Source of the DNA: Micavibrio aeruginosavorus
Lineage (GTDB): Bacteria; Pseudomonadota; Alphaproteobacteria; Micavibrionales; Micavibrionaceae
Reading direction: 5' to 3'
Assembly (NCBI GenBank): GCA_016432265.1
Contig: CP066681.1
Span: 62,001-126,000 of the forward strand
Length of the DNA: 64,000 nucleotides
The position numbers and the translations under genes were made by a program. Below, piece by piece: positions 1 through 8,465 of this stretch. Position 1 is the first letter of the stretch; each line of letters opens with the position of its first letter. The notes under the pieces were generated by a model, which had not been told where the DNA came from, did not search any database, and worked only from the letters and a program-made list of their open reading frames with translations.

Positions 1-1
1 T

Positions 2-658
2 AACGCTGATAAAATTATTATCGACCTTGGGAATATCAGGCGTACATCCATGTCAGGCGACACTGCGGATTGGGATTACTGGTGGCCACGTTTTGAGCGC
101 ATAGCCGAAACTTTTGCTATACAAGAATCTGAATGGCGTACAGATTCGGCACAGAGAATGCCTGAAATCAAAGGGAAACTCGACATTCATATTAATGGCC
201 ATACATTCACCCTGAAAGGTCGTGCCGACCGTATTGACCGTATGCATGACGATACATACGCCATTATTGACTACAAATCTGGGGGTAACTTTGCAAAAAG
301 CGGATTGCAGAACGGCCGGCATCCGCAATTGCCTCTGGAAGCCTTGATCCTGCAAGCAGGCGGTTTTGATGGTCTCGCAGCCGGTAAAGCCAGCTATATC
401 GGATACTGGAAGCTAACGGGTGGGAAAAAGGCTTCTGACACAACGGTTTGCCTGGGGACAGAAGAGGAAGTGCAAAACGCCGTAGACAATGCCTGGCAGG
501 GCCTTGAAGAGCTGATCAGGATATATAGCCTGCCTGAAACGCCTTTCACCTGCCGTCCTGATCCGGAGCGCGTTCCACGTTTTGATGATTATAAGCAGCT
601 CTCCCGCCTTGATGAGTGGGCGCATGGCGAGGATGAGCCCGCGGAGGAGGCGGCATGA
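2..658 (+). CDS. addB: AddB, C-terminal part (cut by left edge)
   Basis: The reading frame is open from base 2, so this is the C-terminal end of a gene that begins outside the window. The visible part is the RecB-type PD-(D/E)XK nuclease domain: a GRADRID motif is followed by IIDYKSG, the usual metal-binding Asp and catalytic Lys pattern of this fold. In the AddAB family, AddB supplies one of the two nucleases and the inactive helicase scaffold of the complex that resects double-strand breaks for RecA loading. The stop overlaps the start of addA by four bases (ATGA), so the two are translationally coupled. The internal ATG at 50 is not a real start. Identification rests on the nuclease motif plus the addA neighbour. 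Confidence 0.9.
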   Translation, partial: NADKIIIDLGNIRRTSMSGDTADWDYWWPRFERIAETFAIQESEWRTDSAQRMPEIKGKLDIHINGHTFTLKGRADRIDRMHDDTYAIIDYKSGGNFAKSGLQNGRHPQLPLEALILQAGGFDGLAAGKASYIGYWKLTGGKKASDTTVCLGTEEEVQNAVDNAWQGLEELIRIYSLPETPFTCRPDPERVPRFDDYKQLSRLDEWAHGEDEPAEEAA

Positions 659-3600
659 CCTCGCCTACAGCCAAATCACAAGATTCTCTTTCTACGCCCC
701 CTCTGGCCGCCCGGCGCCCCGACCCTAACCACGCGCAGCGCGCCGCATCGGATCCAGAATCATCAGTCTGGGTAAGCGCTTCAGCTGGAAGCGGTAAAAC
801 CAAGGTTCTAACAGACAGGGTTTTACGACTTTTGCTGCCGCGTGCCGATGGCAGTCCTGGCACGCCGCCTGAAAAAATCTTATGCCTGACCTATACCAAG
901 GCTGGCGCCAACGAGATGGCGCTCAGGATTGGTCATATATTGTCGCTATGGGCAACAATATCGCTAGAATCATCAAACTGTCATACCGGATTAAGAGAAT
1001 ATCTGCAAAACTTGCTGGGTCGCTCGCCCCGGGAAGAAGATATAGCCGCAGCACGCTGCCTGTTTGCTGTAGTCGCTGACGCCCCGGGCGGAATCAAGAT
1101 CGTGACGATTCATGCTTTCTGCCAGTCGATTCTCGGGCGTTTTCCACTCGAGGCCGGATTGACCCCGCACTTCAAAGTTCTTGGCGAAATCCAGTCGCAA
1201 GATTTGATGCGGCAAGCCCGCGATTACATTCTGAAAAATGCTGTGCGGGCTCCGCAGGACAAGCTGAATCAGGCCCTGAGCACACTGGCAACAGCCCTAA
1301 GCGATGACCGCTTTGCCGACCTGCTGGAGACGCTGAACAAGGAACGGCACACACTAGATGCATTGCTGCAGGATCGGGGCGGCGCTGAAGCCCTTTACCG
1401 ACAGATGTGTAGCCATCTGAGAATCAACCCCGAGAACTGCAAACAAGACCTGATTTTAGCGGCTTGCCAGGATTGTGCGCTGAATATAGATGCGCTGCGG
1501 GCGCTTACGCCGGTCTTATGCAGCAGCGAAAAGAGCGTTTCCGACAAGGCAAGCGGGGAGATCCTGGCCCGCTGGCTCTCCGCTGCGCCAACTGAGCGAG
1601 CCGCCCTGTTTGATACCTATACATCGGTGTTCTTGACAGTCAAAGGTGAAATCCGGAGCGCCGCCAGAATCGCCACCAACGAATCGGAGGAAAACTTCCC
1701 CGGCCTCAGGGATCATATGCTGCAAGAAGCCAGGCGCCTGAAAGATCTGCAGGATCAACTCAGAGCGCTTACCTGCGCGCGCATGACTTACAGCCTGCTT
1801 CTGGTGGGTGAAAGCATTATCCGCAGGCATCAAGAGCTTAAAAGCGAAGCCGGCGGCCTTGATTTTGAGGACATGATCGGTCGCACACGATGGTTACTGA
1901 CCAAAGCGCACATGGCGGCGTGGGTGCTGTACAAACTTGACGGCGGCCTTGACCACATTCTGGTCGATGAAGCCCAGGACACCAACCCCGAGCAATGGGA
2001 TATCGTCGAGAGTCTGGTACAAGAATTTTTTTCAGGGGTGAGCGCCCGCGACATACGTCGCACCCTGTTCGTGGTCGGCGACGAAAAGCAGTCCATTTTC
2101 AGCTTCCAACGCGCCGCCCCCGAGCGCTTCAGACAGAAGCGATCAACGCTGCAGACCGTTATTGAAGGCGCCGGGGAAAACTGGAAAACCGTACCTATGG
2201 ATGTTTCATTCCGCTCAACCAGCGCGGTGCTGGACTTTGCCGATGCGGTTTTCTCTGACGATCTGGTTCGGCAAGGCGTCAGCGAATCATCCATTCAGCA
2301 CTTCAGTTTCCGTCAGGGCCACGCCGGGCACATCGAGCAATGGCCTCTATTCCGAGTTGCCAAAGCGCAGAAAGAAAAAAATGAATCATACTGGAAACCG
2401 TCTTTAGCCCCTGCGCAAACAGGCAATGCGCGCGCCCTTTTGGCGCGGCACGTGGCCGAGACGATCGAAAACTGGTTGAAGCAAGGCGAGGTATTAGCTT
2501 CTCGCGGGCGGGCCGTGCAACCGGGCGACATCATGATTCTTGTCAAAAACCGCAACGGACTTGTCAATCAAATGCTGCGCGAATTGAAGCTGCGCAACAT
2601 TCCGGTCAACGGGATCGATCGCATGAAACTGGTCGATCATATTGCCGTGCAGGATTTAATGGCCGCCGCACGCTTTGCCCTGCAACCCCGCGACGACCTG
2701 AGTCTTGCCTGCCTGCTGAAATCCCCTCTACTGAATTGGGACGACCGGAAGCTGGAAGATGTCGCCCTCGGACGCCCGGGCTTGCTGTGGGATGAAGTGC
2801 GCCACAAAACTCCATCGGAAGCAGCGTGGCTTGAACTTCTGATCCAAGAAGCTAAAAACGCGCGGCCTTATGAGTTTTTCAGCCGTCTGCTGCAATCGCC
2901 TTGCCCGGCCTCGGCCATCAGCGGCCTTCATGCCATGACAGCGCGTTTGTCGGCGGATATCATCGATCCGCTGGATGAATTTCTCAATCAGGTTTTGTCT
3001 TTTGAAGGCGAGCATGTTTCGAGCGTTCAGGGTTTCATCCTATGGCAGGAGCGCAACCAGATCGAGATTAAGCGCGAGCAGGAAGAAGCAGGCGGGCGCA
3101 TCCGCATCATGACAATCCACGCCTCAAAAGGGCTGCAGGCGCCAATCGTCATCCTGCCCGACACCATAATAGCCAAAGGCAGCAGCGGCAGCCGCGCCTC
3201 TAATCGCTTGTTGTGGCCTGCCAAAACAGGCTTGCCGTTTCCCTTCTGGTCGCCGGAAACCGATTGTGACTGCGCTGCCTACACGCGGGCAAAAGAGAAA
3301 ACGCAAACGCGCGACGACGAGGAATATCGCCGCCTGCTTTATGTAGCCTTGACGCGGGCGGAAGACCGGCTTTATATCGGAGGCGCAGCGGGAGACAAAG
3401 ACCCTGACGAAAAAAGCTGGTACGAGTTGACACAAGCGGCCTTCCATCGCTTCGATCAGGCCCGCACCATACCCTTCCAAGGCAGCGCCACTGTAAAGGC
3501 CCTGTGGCCGGACAACGGCCCTGCGCCTTTGACCTATATCCTTCATACAGAGCAAAAGGCCACGTCGCAGGATAAAGTGCCGAAGGGCAATGAAACCGTT

Positions 3601-4230
3601 CTGACCTTGCCGGACATGGATACGCCGGAATGGCGCTGGTGCCGGACAGCGCCGCCGCCGGAACCGGCGTTGCCCAGGCCCCTTATTCCTTCACGCGCCA
3701 TCGCCGCCGGCGAAGACACGGACGCGGCCGCTCTTTCCCCCTTGCAAGCGCAAAACAATTATCGTTTTCTAAGAGGGAATCTGACCCATCGCCTCTTGCA
3801 ACTGATCCCAGGCTTGACTCCTGAAGCTCAGGAGCGCGCCGCCCAGGCCTATGCCGCCCGCTACGGGCAGGAACTGCCTGAAGTCATCAGGGAAGATGTC
3901 GTCGCTGAGGTGCTGGCTATACTAAAACACCCCGAATGGTCGGAGCTGTTTGGCCCGCATTCGCAGGCAGAAGTGCCGATCACCGGCATCGTTGAAGGGA
4001 AATTGCTGAGCGGGCAGATCGACCGCCTGCTGGTAACATCGCAGGAAATCAGGATTATTGACTATAAAAGCAACCGCCCCCCGCCTGTATGCGAAGAAGA
4101 TGTTCCGGAAGCCTACCGTGCGCAATTGCGCGCTTATCGCGATACGCTGGCAAGTCTTTATCCGGATCGCGCCATTAAAACCTGTCTGTTATGGACGGAC
4201 GGGCCACGCTTGATGGAAATTTCCCTGTAG
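655..4230 (+). CDS. addA: AddA helicase-nuclease
   Basis: This 1191-residue protein is the UvrD/Rep-type helicase and nuclease subunit of AddAB, which processes double-strand DNA ends for recombination. Walker A is near residue 43 (SAGSGKTKVLTDR). The helicase motif II is LVDEAQDTNPEQW, followed by GDEKQSIFSFQ (motif III). Helicase motifs near the middle include IMTIHASKGLQAPIV and LLYVALTRAEDRL. The C-terminal nuclease domain has GQIDRL and RIIDYKSNR. Length fits the alphaproteobacterial AddA family (about 1150-1200). The start is fixed by the ATGA overlap with addB. No terminator is obvious before trxA, but a separate promoter precedes that gene. Confidence 0.96.
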   Translation: MTSPTAKSQDSLSTPPLAARRPDPNHAQRAASDPESSVWVSASAGSGKTKVLTDRVLRLLLPRADGSPGTPPEKILCLTYTKAGANEMALRIGHILSLWATISLESSNCHTGLREYLQNLLGRSPREEDIAAARCLFAVVADAPGGIKIVTIHAFCQSILGRFPLEAGLTPHFKVLGEIQSQDLMRQARDYILKNAVRAPQDKLNQALSTLATALSDDRFADLLETLNKERHTLDALLQDRGGAEALYRQMCSHLRINPENCKQDLILAACQDCALNIDALRALTPVLCSSEKSVSDKASGEILARWLSAAPTERAALFDTYTSVFLTVKGEIRSAARIATNESEENFPGLRDHMLQEARRLKDLQDQLRALTCARMTYSLLLVGESIIRRHQELKSEAGGLDFEDMIGRTRWLLTKAHMAAWVLYKLDGGLDHILVDEAQDTNPEQWDIVESLVQEFFSGVSARDIRRTLFVVGDEKQSIFSFQRAAPERFRQKRSTLQTVIEGAGENWKTVPMDVSFRSTSAVLDFADAVFSDDLVRQGVSESSIQHFSFRQGHAGHIEQWPLFRVAKAQKEKNESYWKPSLAPAQTGNARALLARHVAETIENWLKQGEVLASRGRAVQPGDIMILVKNRNGLVNQMLRELKLRNIPVNGIDRMKLVDHIAVQDLMAAARFALQPRDDLSLACLLKSPLLNWDDRKLEDVALGRPGLLWDEVRHKTPSEAAWLELLIQEAKNARPYEFFSRLLQSPCPASAISGLHAMTARLSADIIDPLDEFLNQVLSFEGEHVSSVQGFILWQERNQIEIKREQEEAGGRIRIMTIHASKGLQAPIVILPDTIIAKGSSGSRASNRLLWPAKTGLPFPFWSPETDCDCAAYTRAKEKTQTRDDEEYRRLLYVALTRAEDRLYIGGAAGDKDPDEKSWYELTQAAFHRFDQARTIPFQGSATVKALWPDNGPAPLTYILHTEQKATSQDKVPKGNETVLTLPDMDTPEWRWCRTAPPPEPALPRPLIPSRAIAAGEDTDAAALSPLQAQNNYRFLRGNLTHRLLQLIPGLTPEAQERAAQAYAARYGQELPEVIREDVVAEVLAILKHPEWSELFGPHSQAEVPITGIVEGKLLSGQIDRLLVTSQEIRIIDYKSNRPPPVCEEDVPEAYRAQLRAYRDTLASLYPDRAIKTCLLWTDGPRLMEISL

Positions 4231-4289
4231 TTTCAATATTTCCTTATGAAAAGATGACAGGGGGGTGTGGACGATTTTTCCTGATTTCC

Positions 4290-4319
4290 TTGACCTCTGC
4301 GCTACAAGCTCCATATTTA
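4290..4319 (+). promoter_or_regulatory. Putative trxA promoter
   Basis: A TTGACC -35-like hexamer (4290-4295) is separated by 18 bases from TATTTA (4314-4319). It lies about 27 bases before the trxA start, inside the addA-trxA gap. This is read by eye only; the -10 match is moderate. Confidence 0.45.
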
Positions 4320-4345
4320 TAAAGAGATTTTCCAACGAGGTGGCT

Positions 4346-4669
4346 ATGTCCGGCAGCATGTATATCAATGACAATGAATTTGAAACACAGGTTTTAAAAG
4401 CTCAGGGCCCCGTCGTGGTCGATTTCTGGGCTGAATGGTGTGGGCCCTGCAAAGCCATGTCGCCATTGGTGGATGAACTGGCCAGTGAAGTCGGCGACAC
4501 AGTCAAGGTCGTCAAGGTCAATATCGACGAAAGTCCGAACGCCCCGACCAAGTATGGCGTGCGCGGCATTCCCACCTTCATGATTTTCAAGGATGGCAAA
4601 GTTGTCGATACGAAAGTCGGCAGCATGTCGAAAACCGCTTTGACCGAGTGGGTCAAGAGCCGGGCCTAA
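4346..4669 (+). CDS. trxA: Thioredoxin
   Basis: A 107-residue thioredoxin, the general cytoplasmic dithiol-disulfide reductant that is recycled by thioredoxin reductase. The active site WCGPC is at residues 31-35, and the cis-proline region GIPTFMIF is present. An upstream in-frame ATG at 4265 would add 27 residues unlike any thioredoxin. I chose the ATG at 4346 because it follows an ACGAGG ribosome-binding site and gives the family's normal length and N-terminus. The gene sits directly after addA, an order common in alphaproteobacteria, but has its own likely promoter. Confidence 0.96.
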   Translation: MSGSMYINDNEFETQVLKAQGPVVVDFWAEWCGPCKAMSPLVDELASEVGDTVKVVKVNIDESPNAPTKYGVRGIPTFMIFKDGKVVDTKVGSMSKTALTEWVKSRA

Positions 4670-4691
4670 CCGGAATCCTGCATAAAATTTA

Positions 4692-4748
4692 CAAAAGAGT
4701 TTTCCTCCTCTTTTGCCTCCACAACGGGTCAGATTTTCTGGCCCGTTG
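4692..4748. terminator. Two hairpins between convergent trxA and FAD oxidoreductase
   Basis: Two inverted repeats lie back to back between the convergent genes. CAAAAGAG (4692-4699) pairs with CTCTTTTG (4708-4715), and CAACGGG (4722-4728) pairs with CCCGTTG (4742-4748). On the minus strand the first is followed by a T-rich run. They probably end transcription from both sides; the strength is uncertain because the first stem is AT-rich. Confidence 0.45.
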
Positions 4749-4754
4749 ATCCAT

Positions 4755-6065
4755 TCAGGCCGAATCGCGGGAGAAAGGACTCTCGTAACGCATATAGTCA
4801 CAAGCGCACCAGTAGCCATAAACCGCTTGCGCCACATAACGCCCGAGCGGGCCGCCGGTGAACAAGAGGCCATAACGGGCAAAGTCGCGATAGCCGCTGT
4901 CGTTTTCTGCGATAGCCCGGGCAATCAACTCGCCCCCAAGCGTCGTCGGCACCATGCCATGGCCGCCGAAAGCCGTGTTATACCAGTAACCGGGCTTGCG
5001 CTGGCCGATCACAGGCATGCGGTAAGGGGTGTAAGCCTGCCGCCCGGCCCAGGAAATATCGGCGTCCACCCGGCCCTTGAGGTGCGGATAGACCTTGAAC
5101 ATATCCTCAAGCATCAGGGCCGAAATGTCCCTGGGCTCCGCATGAAGCCCGACGCGCCCGCCCCACAGGATTCGGCGATCCGGCAAAACACGGTAGTAAT
5201 CGCAGGCAAAGCGCAGATCATAAACGCAGTAAGGCGTATTGATCGTGGCGTCAAGATCGTGGCGGTCAACTGGCTTGGTGACCATGACATAGGTCTGCAC
5301 CGGGAATACTGAAAAATCGAGCTTACGGTCAAAGCCGCTGCCGTAAACCGATGTGCAAACCACCACATGCCGGGCACTCACCCGCCCGCCAGCCGTCTTC
5401 ACGCACCAGCCCGCCCCGTCCTTTTTGATCTTCAAAGCCGCGCTTTGTTCGTAAATCCAGGCACCTTGCGCCACGGCTGCGGCGGCTATGCCATGGGTAT
5501 AACGTAAGGGGTGAAAATGGAAATCCCATTTTGAAAAAACGCCCGCATGATAACGTGGCGTACGACAGTGCTCGCGCACGCGATCGCGCGACCAGAATTC
5601 GAGGCCCATGTCGAACGTATCGTTAGCGTAATGAACGTCATCTTCCAACTCTTTAGTATCGGCTGCGCCCCATGTGACCGCCAAAGAGCCGGATACGATA
5701 TCACAAGGAATGCTGTAAGCGGCCGAACGCTGACGGATCAAATCCTGGGCATCAAGGCAACCCTTCATAATGCGGAATTTCTGATCCGGATGAACGCGCC
5801 CTGGGATATCGATATCGCCCGCGTCAAACCCGCGCAGAACAAAACCGCCATTGCGACCAGACGCTCCCCAACCGATCCGCCGCGCTTCAAGCAGTACCGG
5901 TTTGAGCCCGCGCTCGGCAAGCCCCAGCGCCGTGTTTAAACCGGCAAGGCCGCCGCCAATCACACAGACGTCGGCGTCGACATGACCGGTCAAGGCAGGG
6001 TAGGTTTGAACCGCGCCTAATGTGCGGCTGTAGTATGTGTCAATATAATCGACTTTCTCCTGCAT
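4755..6065 (-). CDS. FAD-dependent oxidoreductase, PuuB/OrdL-like (copy 1)
   Basis: A 436-residue DAO-family flavoprotein. Its Rossmann FAD motif is VIGGGLAGLNTALGLAERG near residue 35, followed by the RIGWGASGRNGGFV signature typical of gamma-glutamylputrescine oxidase (PuuB) and related amine oxidases. Near the C-terminus a GGHGMVPTTLGGELIA segment closes the FAD site. The closest functional expectation is oxidation of a secondary or primary amine, such as gamma-glutamylputrescine, to an aldehyde. It lies 18 bases downstream of a paralogue of nearly the same length, so the pair is a tandem duplication and probably one operon. No puuA, puuC or puuD is adjacent, so the exact substrate is open. 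Confidence 0.8.
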   Translation of the reverse strand: MQEKVDYIDTYYSRTLGAVQTYPALTGHVDADVCVIGGGLAGLNTALGLAERGLKPVLLEARRIGWGASGRNGGFVLRGFDAGDIDIPGRVHPDQKFRIMKGCLDAQDLIRQRSAAYSIPCDIVSGSLAVTWGAADTKELEDDVHYANDTFDMGLEFWSRDRVREHCRTPRYHAGVFSKWDFHFHPLRYTHGIAAAAVAQGAWIYEQSAALKIKKDGAGWCVKTAGGRVSARHVVVCTSVYGSGFDRKLDFSVFPVQTYVMVTKPVDRHDLDATINTPYCVYDLRFACDYYRVLPDRRILWGGRVGLHAEPRDISALMLEDMFKVYPHLKGRVDADISWAGRQAYTPYRMPVIGQRKPGYWYNTAFGGHGMVPTTLGGELIARAIAENDSGYRDFARYGLLFTGGPLGRYVAQAVYGYWCACDYMRYESPFSRDSA

Positions 6066-6083
6066 ATAACTTTTCCGCGCCGG

Positions 6084-7385
6084 TCAGGCACGGGCCTCCT
6101 TCAGGCCGTCCAGAACATCGCGGGCGCGCCAGCCCCAATAAACCATCTGGGCGACATAACGCCCCAGTTTCCCACCGGCGTATCCCAACCCGAATGGCTC
6201 GAATAATTTGTAGGTCTGATCCTGTCCGGCAATCGCGGCGGCGACAACCTCGCCGCCGACAGTTGTCGGAACCAAACCATGACCGCCGAAACCGGTATTG
6301 TACCAATAACCGGGCGCCAATTCACCGATTTGCGGCATCTTGTGCGGGGCATAACACAGCAGCCCCGACCATGCCATTTGCGGTTTGGTTTTTCCAGCAA
6401 GCTGCGGGTAGACCTTGAGCAAATCACGGAACATCAGCGTCGACAAATCAAGCGGCTCGGCCCATAGGCCGACACGCCCGCCCCACATGATCCGGCGATC
6501 CGGTAAAACGCGGTAATAGTCGCTGGCAAAGCGCGTATCGTAAATCGCATGCGATGTGTTGATCGAAGCGGAAAGATCGGAGGGGTCAAGCGGTTCAGTG
6601 ACCATCACATAGGTCTGCACCGGAAACGAGGCGCGCTCCAGCCGCGGCTCCAGCCCTTGCGCATAGATCGAACAGCAAACAACGACAACCTTTGTCCGCA
6701 CCGCCCCCTGCGGGGTCTTGACCAGCCAGCACGAGCCTTCCTTGGCAATCGACATGGCTTTGGTGTTTTCAAAGATTTTTCCCCCGCGCTCACGCACGAC
6801 TCGCGCCAGACCATGAGCATACCGCAAGGAATGAAATTGAAAATCATGCGGCGAGAATACGCCGTCGAAATAACGCGCCGTGCGGCAATGTTCCCTCACT
6901 TTTTCAGTCGGCCAGTATTCAAGTCCGAGAGAAAAATTGCGATTGGCTTCCTCAACCTTGGCGGCAAAAACGCCAGGACGATCCCGCCACGATACGGTCA
7001 GGACTCCCGGTGTTAACGGGCCACAATCAATCTGGTGACGTTCTATACGATCGCGAATGATCTGACGGCCCCGCTGGGTCAACCCCACAAGTTTCTGTGC
7101 CGTCTCAAGCCCCAGACGCGCAGCGAGTTCAGCTTCGCCCGCGGAGTAACCCTTGGCGACAAAGCCGCCATTGCGGCCGGAAGCGCCCCAGCCAATACGG
7201 TGTTCATCAATAACCACAATATTCTTCTGGCCGCGCTCGCTTAGACCATAAGCCGTATTGATGCCGGCAAGGCCCGCACCCACGATACAGACATCGCAAT
7301 CAGCCTCCCCTTCCAGCGCAGGGAACGACCCCTGATCATTCAGAGTGCGGGAATAGTATGTATCTATATAGCCAGCGGGCTGCAT
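6084..7385 (-). CDS. FAD-dependent oxidoreductase, PuuB/OrdL-like (copy 2)
   Basis: A 433-residue paralogue of the next gene. It shares the IDTYYSRTLN opening, the FAD motif IVGAGLAGINTAYGLSERG, the RIGWGASGRNGGFV signature and the GGHGLVPTTVGGEVVA segment. By family it should be a soluble FAD enzyme of the DAO superfamily oxidising an amine. The two copies align along their whole length yet differ throughout, so the duplication is old and the copies may have diverged in substrate. It follows infC on the same strand after about 60 bases that include a hairpin. No convincing Shine-Dalgarno sequence precedes the ATG. Confidence 0.8.
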   Translation of the reverse strand: MQPAGYIDTYYSRTLNDQGSFPALEGEADCDVCIVGAGLAGINTAYGLSERGQKNIVVIDEHRIGWGASGRNGGFVAKGYSAGEAELAARLGLETAQKLVGLTQRGRQIIRDRIERHQIDCGPLTPGVLTVSWRDRPGVFAAKVEEANRNFSLGLEYWPTEKVREHCRTARYFDGVFSPHDFQFHSLRYAHGLARVVRERGGKIFENTKAMSIAKEGSCWLVKTPQGAVRTKVVVVCCSIYAQGLEPRLERASFPVQTYVMVTEPLDPSDLSASINTSHAIYDTRFASDYYRVLPDRRIMWGGRVGLWAEPLDLSTLMFRDLLKVYPQLAGKTKPQMAWSGLLCYAPHKMPQIGELAPGYWYNTGFGGHGLVPTTVGGEVVAAAIAGQDQTYKLFEPFGLGYAGGKLGRYVAQMVYWGWRARDVLDGLKEARA

Positions 7386-7411
7386 AAAAGACTGTCGTAA
7401 GTGTGGGAACC

Positions 7412-7432
7412 GCGCCCGTTTCCACCGGGCGC
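7412..7432 (-). terminator. GC-rich hairpin after infC
   Basis: GCGCCCG (7412-7418) pairs with CGGGCGC (7426-7432) around a seven-base loop, just downstream of infC. No T-run follows on the minus strand, so it may be an attenuating or mRNA-stabilising hairpin rather than a full terminator. Confidence 0.35.
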
Positions 7433-7445
7433 AATCCTTATTGCG

Positions 7446-8135
7446 TTATTTCTGGGCGATCGGAGTCAACACCATGATTGCCTGCCGGCCTTCGACCTTG
7501 GCATCCATCTCGACTTTGGCCAGTTCAGCCAACTCTTCACGAACGCGGTTCATCACCTTCATACCGAGATCCATATGGGCCATCTCCCGTCCGCGAAAAC
7601 GCAGGGTGATTTTCACTTTATCCCCGTCTTCAAGAAAGCGACGCGCCGCTTTGATTTTGACCTGATAGTCGTGGTCATCAATATTCGGACGAAACTTCAG
7701 TTCCTTGACCTCAATGACTTTCTGTTTCTTGCGCGCCTCGGCAGCTTTTTTCTGCTGTTCATATTTATATTTGCCGTAGTCGAGAATCTTGCAGACCGGC
7801 GGTTCGGCGTTCGGCGAAATCTCAACCAGATCAAGTCCGGCCTCATCCGCCATACGCAAGGCTTCGGCGATTGCTACCACCCCGACCTGTTCGCCTTCGG
7901 CGTCAATCAAGCGCACCTGACGAGCACGAATCTGCTCGTTGATATTCAAGCCCCCTTCTTCCTGCGGTCGCTCCGGGCGGCGCATAGGCGGTCGCGGCGG
8001 GCGTGGCGCAGACGAATAGCCCCCGCCTGACGATGCAGGACGCGATCCCGTGGGGCGGCTACCCCCATAATTTCCCTGAGGGGGGCGGCTGGAAGGCGGA
8101 CGGTTGCCCGAAGGCGGTTTATCGAAGGGCGGGAT
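7446..8135 (-). CDS. infC: Translation initiation factor IF-3, probable AUC start
   Basis: IF-3 binds the 30S subunit, prevents premature 50S joining and rejects non-canonical start codons. The core, from [15 protein letters not shown] to the end, is full length, with the C-terminal [13 protein letters not shown] motif. The first ATG in frame (8985-type position 7985) has no ribosome-binding site. The frame stays open upstream to 8157, and a clear AGGAG lies seven bases before an ATC codon at 8133-8135. I therefore take ATC as the start, which gives 229 residues with a Pro/Gly/Arg/Ser-rich N-terminal extension of about 50 residues. IF-3 genes are known to use AUU or AUC starts for self-repression. 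rpmI and rplT, often next to infC, do not follow here. Confidence 0.9.
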   Translation of the reverse strand: MPPFDKPPSGNRPPSSRPPQGNYGGSRPTGSRPASSGGGYSSAPRPPRPPMRRPERPQEEGGLNINEQIRARQVRLIDAEGEQVGVVAIAEALRMADEAGLDLVEISPNAEPPVCKILDYGKYKYEQQKKAAEARKKQKVIEVKELKFRPNIDDHDYQVKIKAARRFLEDGDKVKITLRFRGREMAHMDLGMKVMNRVREELAELAKVEMDAKVEGRQAIMVLTPIAQK

Positions 8136-8465
8136 GGTGATACTCCTGTCTCTTGGTTATGCCAAAACAAAGCTGATTCATAGGATGGTTTTTTAAATTA
8201 GGCAAGGGGGCAAAAGGCTGAATTCTGCCCCTGTTTCAATCCTTTACGATGCTGCCGTCTGCTGCGGGCGGTTATGATCGGCCCCATATTATACATAATT
8301 ACAGAACCGGGCAACACCCTGCCTTCATAACACCGCTCTATGAAAAAGTTTTGCAAGCCACGCGATCCTGATAATATTCGATCTTACATACAGGCCTAAT
8401 AAGAAATAAAAATTGCCCGGCTGGCCTACGGCAACAGGGACGAAGCAGTGTTAAGGAGACAACAG
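8136..8465. other. Intergenic region between divergent infC and the metallopeptidase gene
   Basis: About 330 bases without a gene. It contains the infC leader and promoter on the minus strand. On the plus strand, TGATAATAT near 8369-8377 with TTGCAA at 8351 may be a weak promoter for the next gene, but the spacing is poor. I see no RNA gene. Confidence 0.5.
8177..8205 (-). promoter_or_regulatory. infC: Putative infC promoter
   Basis: Read on the minus strand, TTGCCT (8205-8200) is followed after 17 bases by TATGAA (8182-8177). Transcription would start near 8170, about 35 bases before the proposed AUC codon. The -10 box matches the one read upstream of thrS. Confidence 0.5.

Noticed and set aside
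4713-5312. 199-codon plus-strand frame opposite the first oxidoreductase
   Set aside because: It is antisense to a gene with a complete FAD motif and is not supported by any domain.
7446-7985. infC starting at the ATG at 7985
   Set aside because: No ribosome-binding site lies before it; the frame is open upstream and a good site precedes ATC at 8135.
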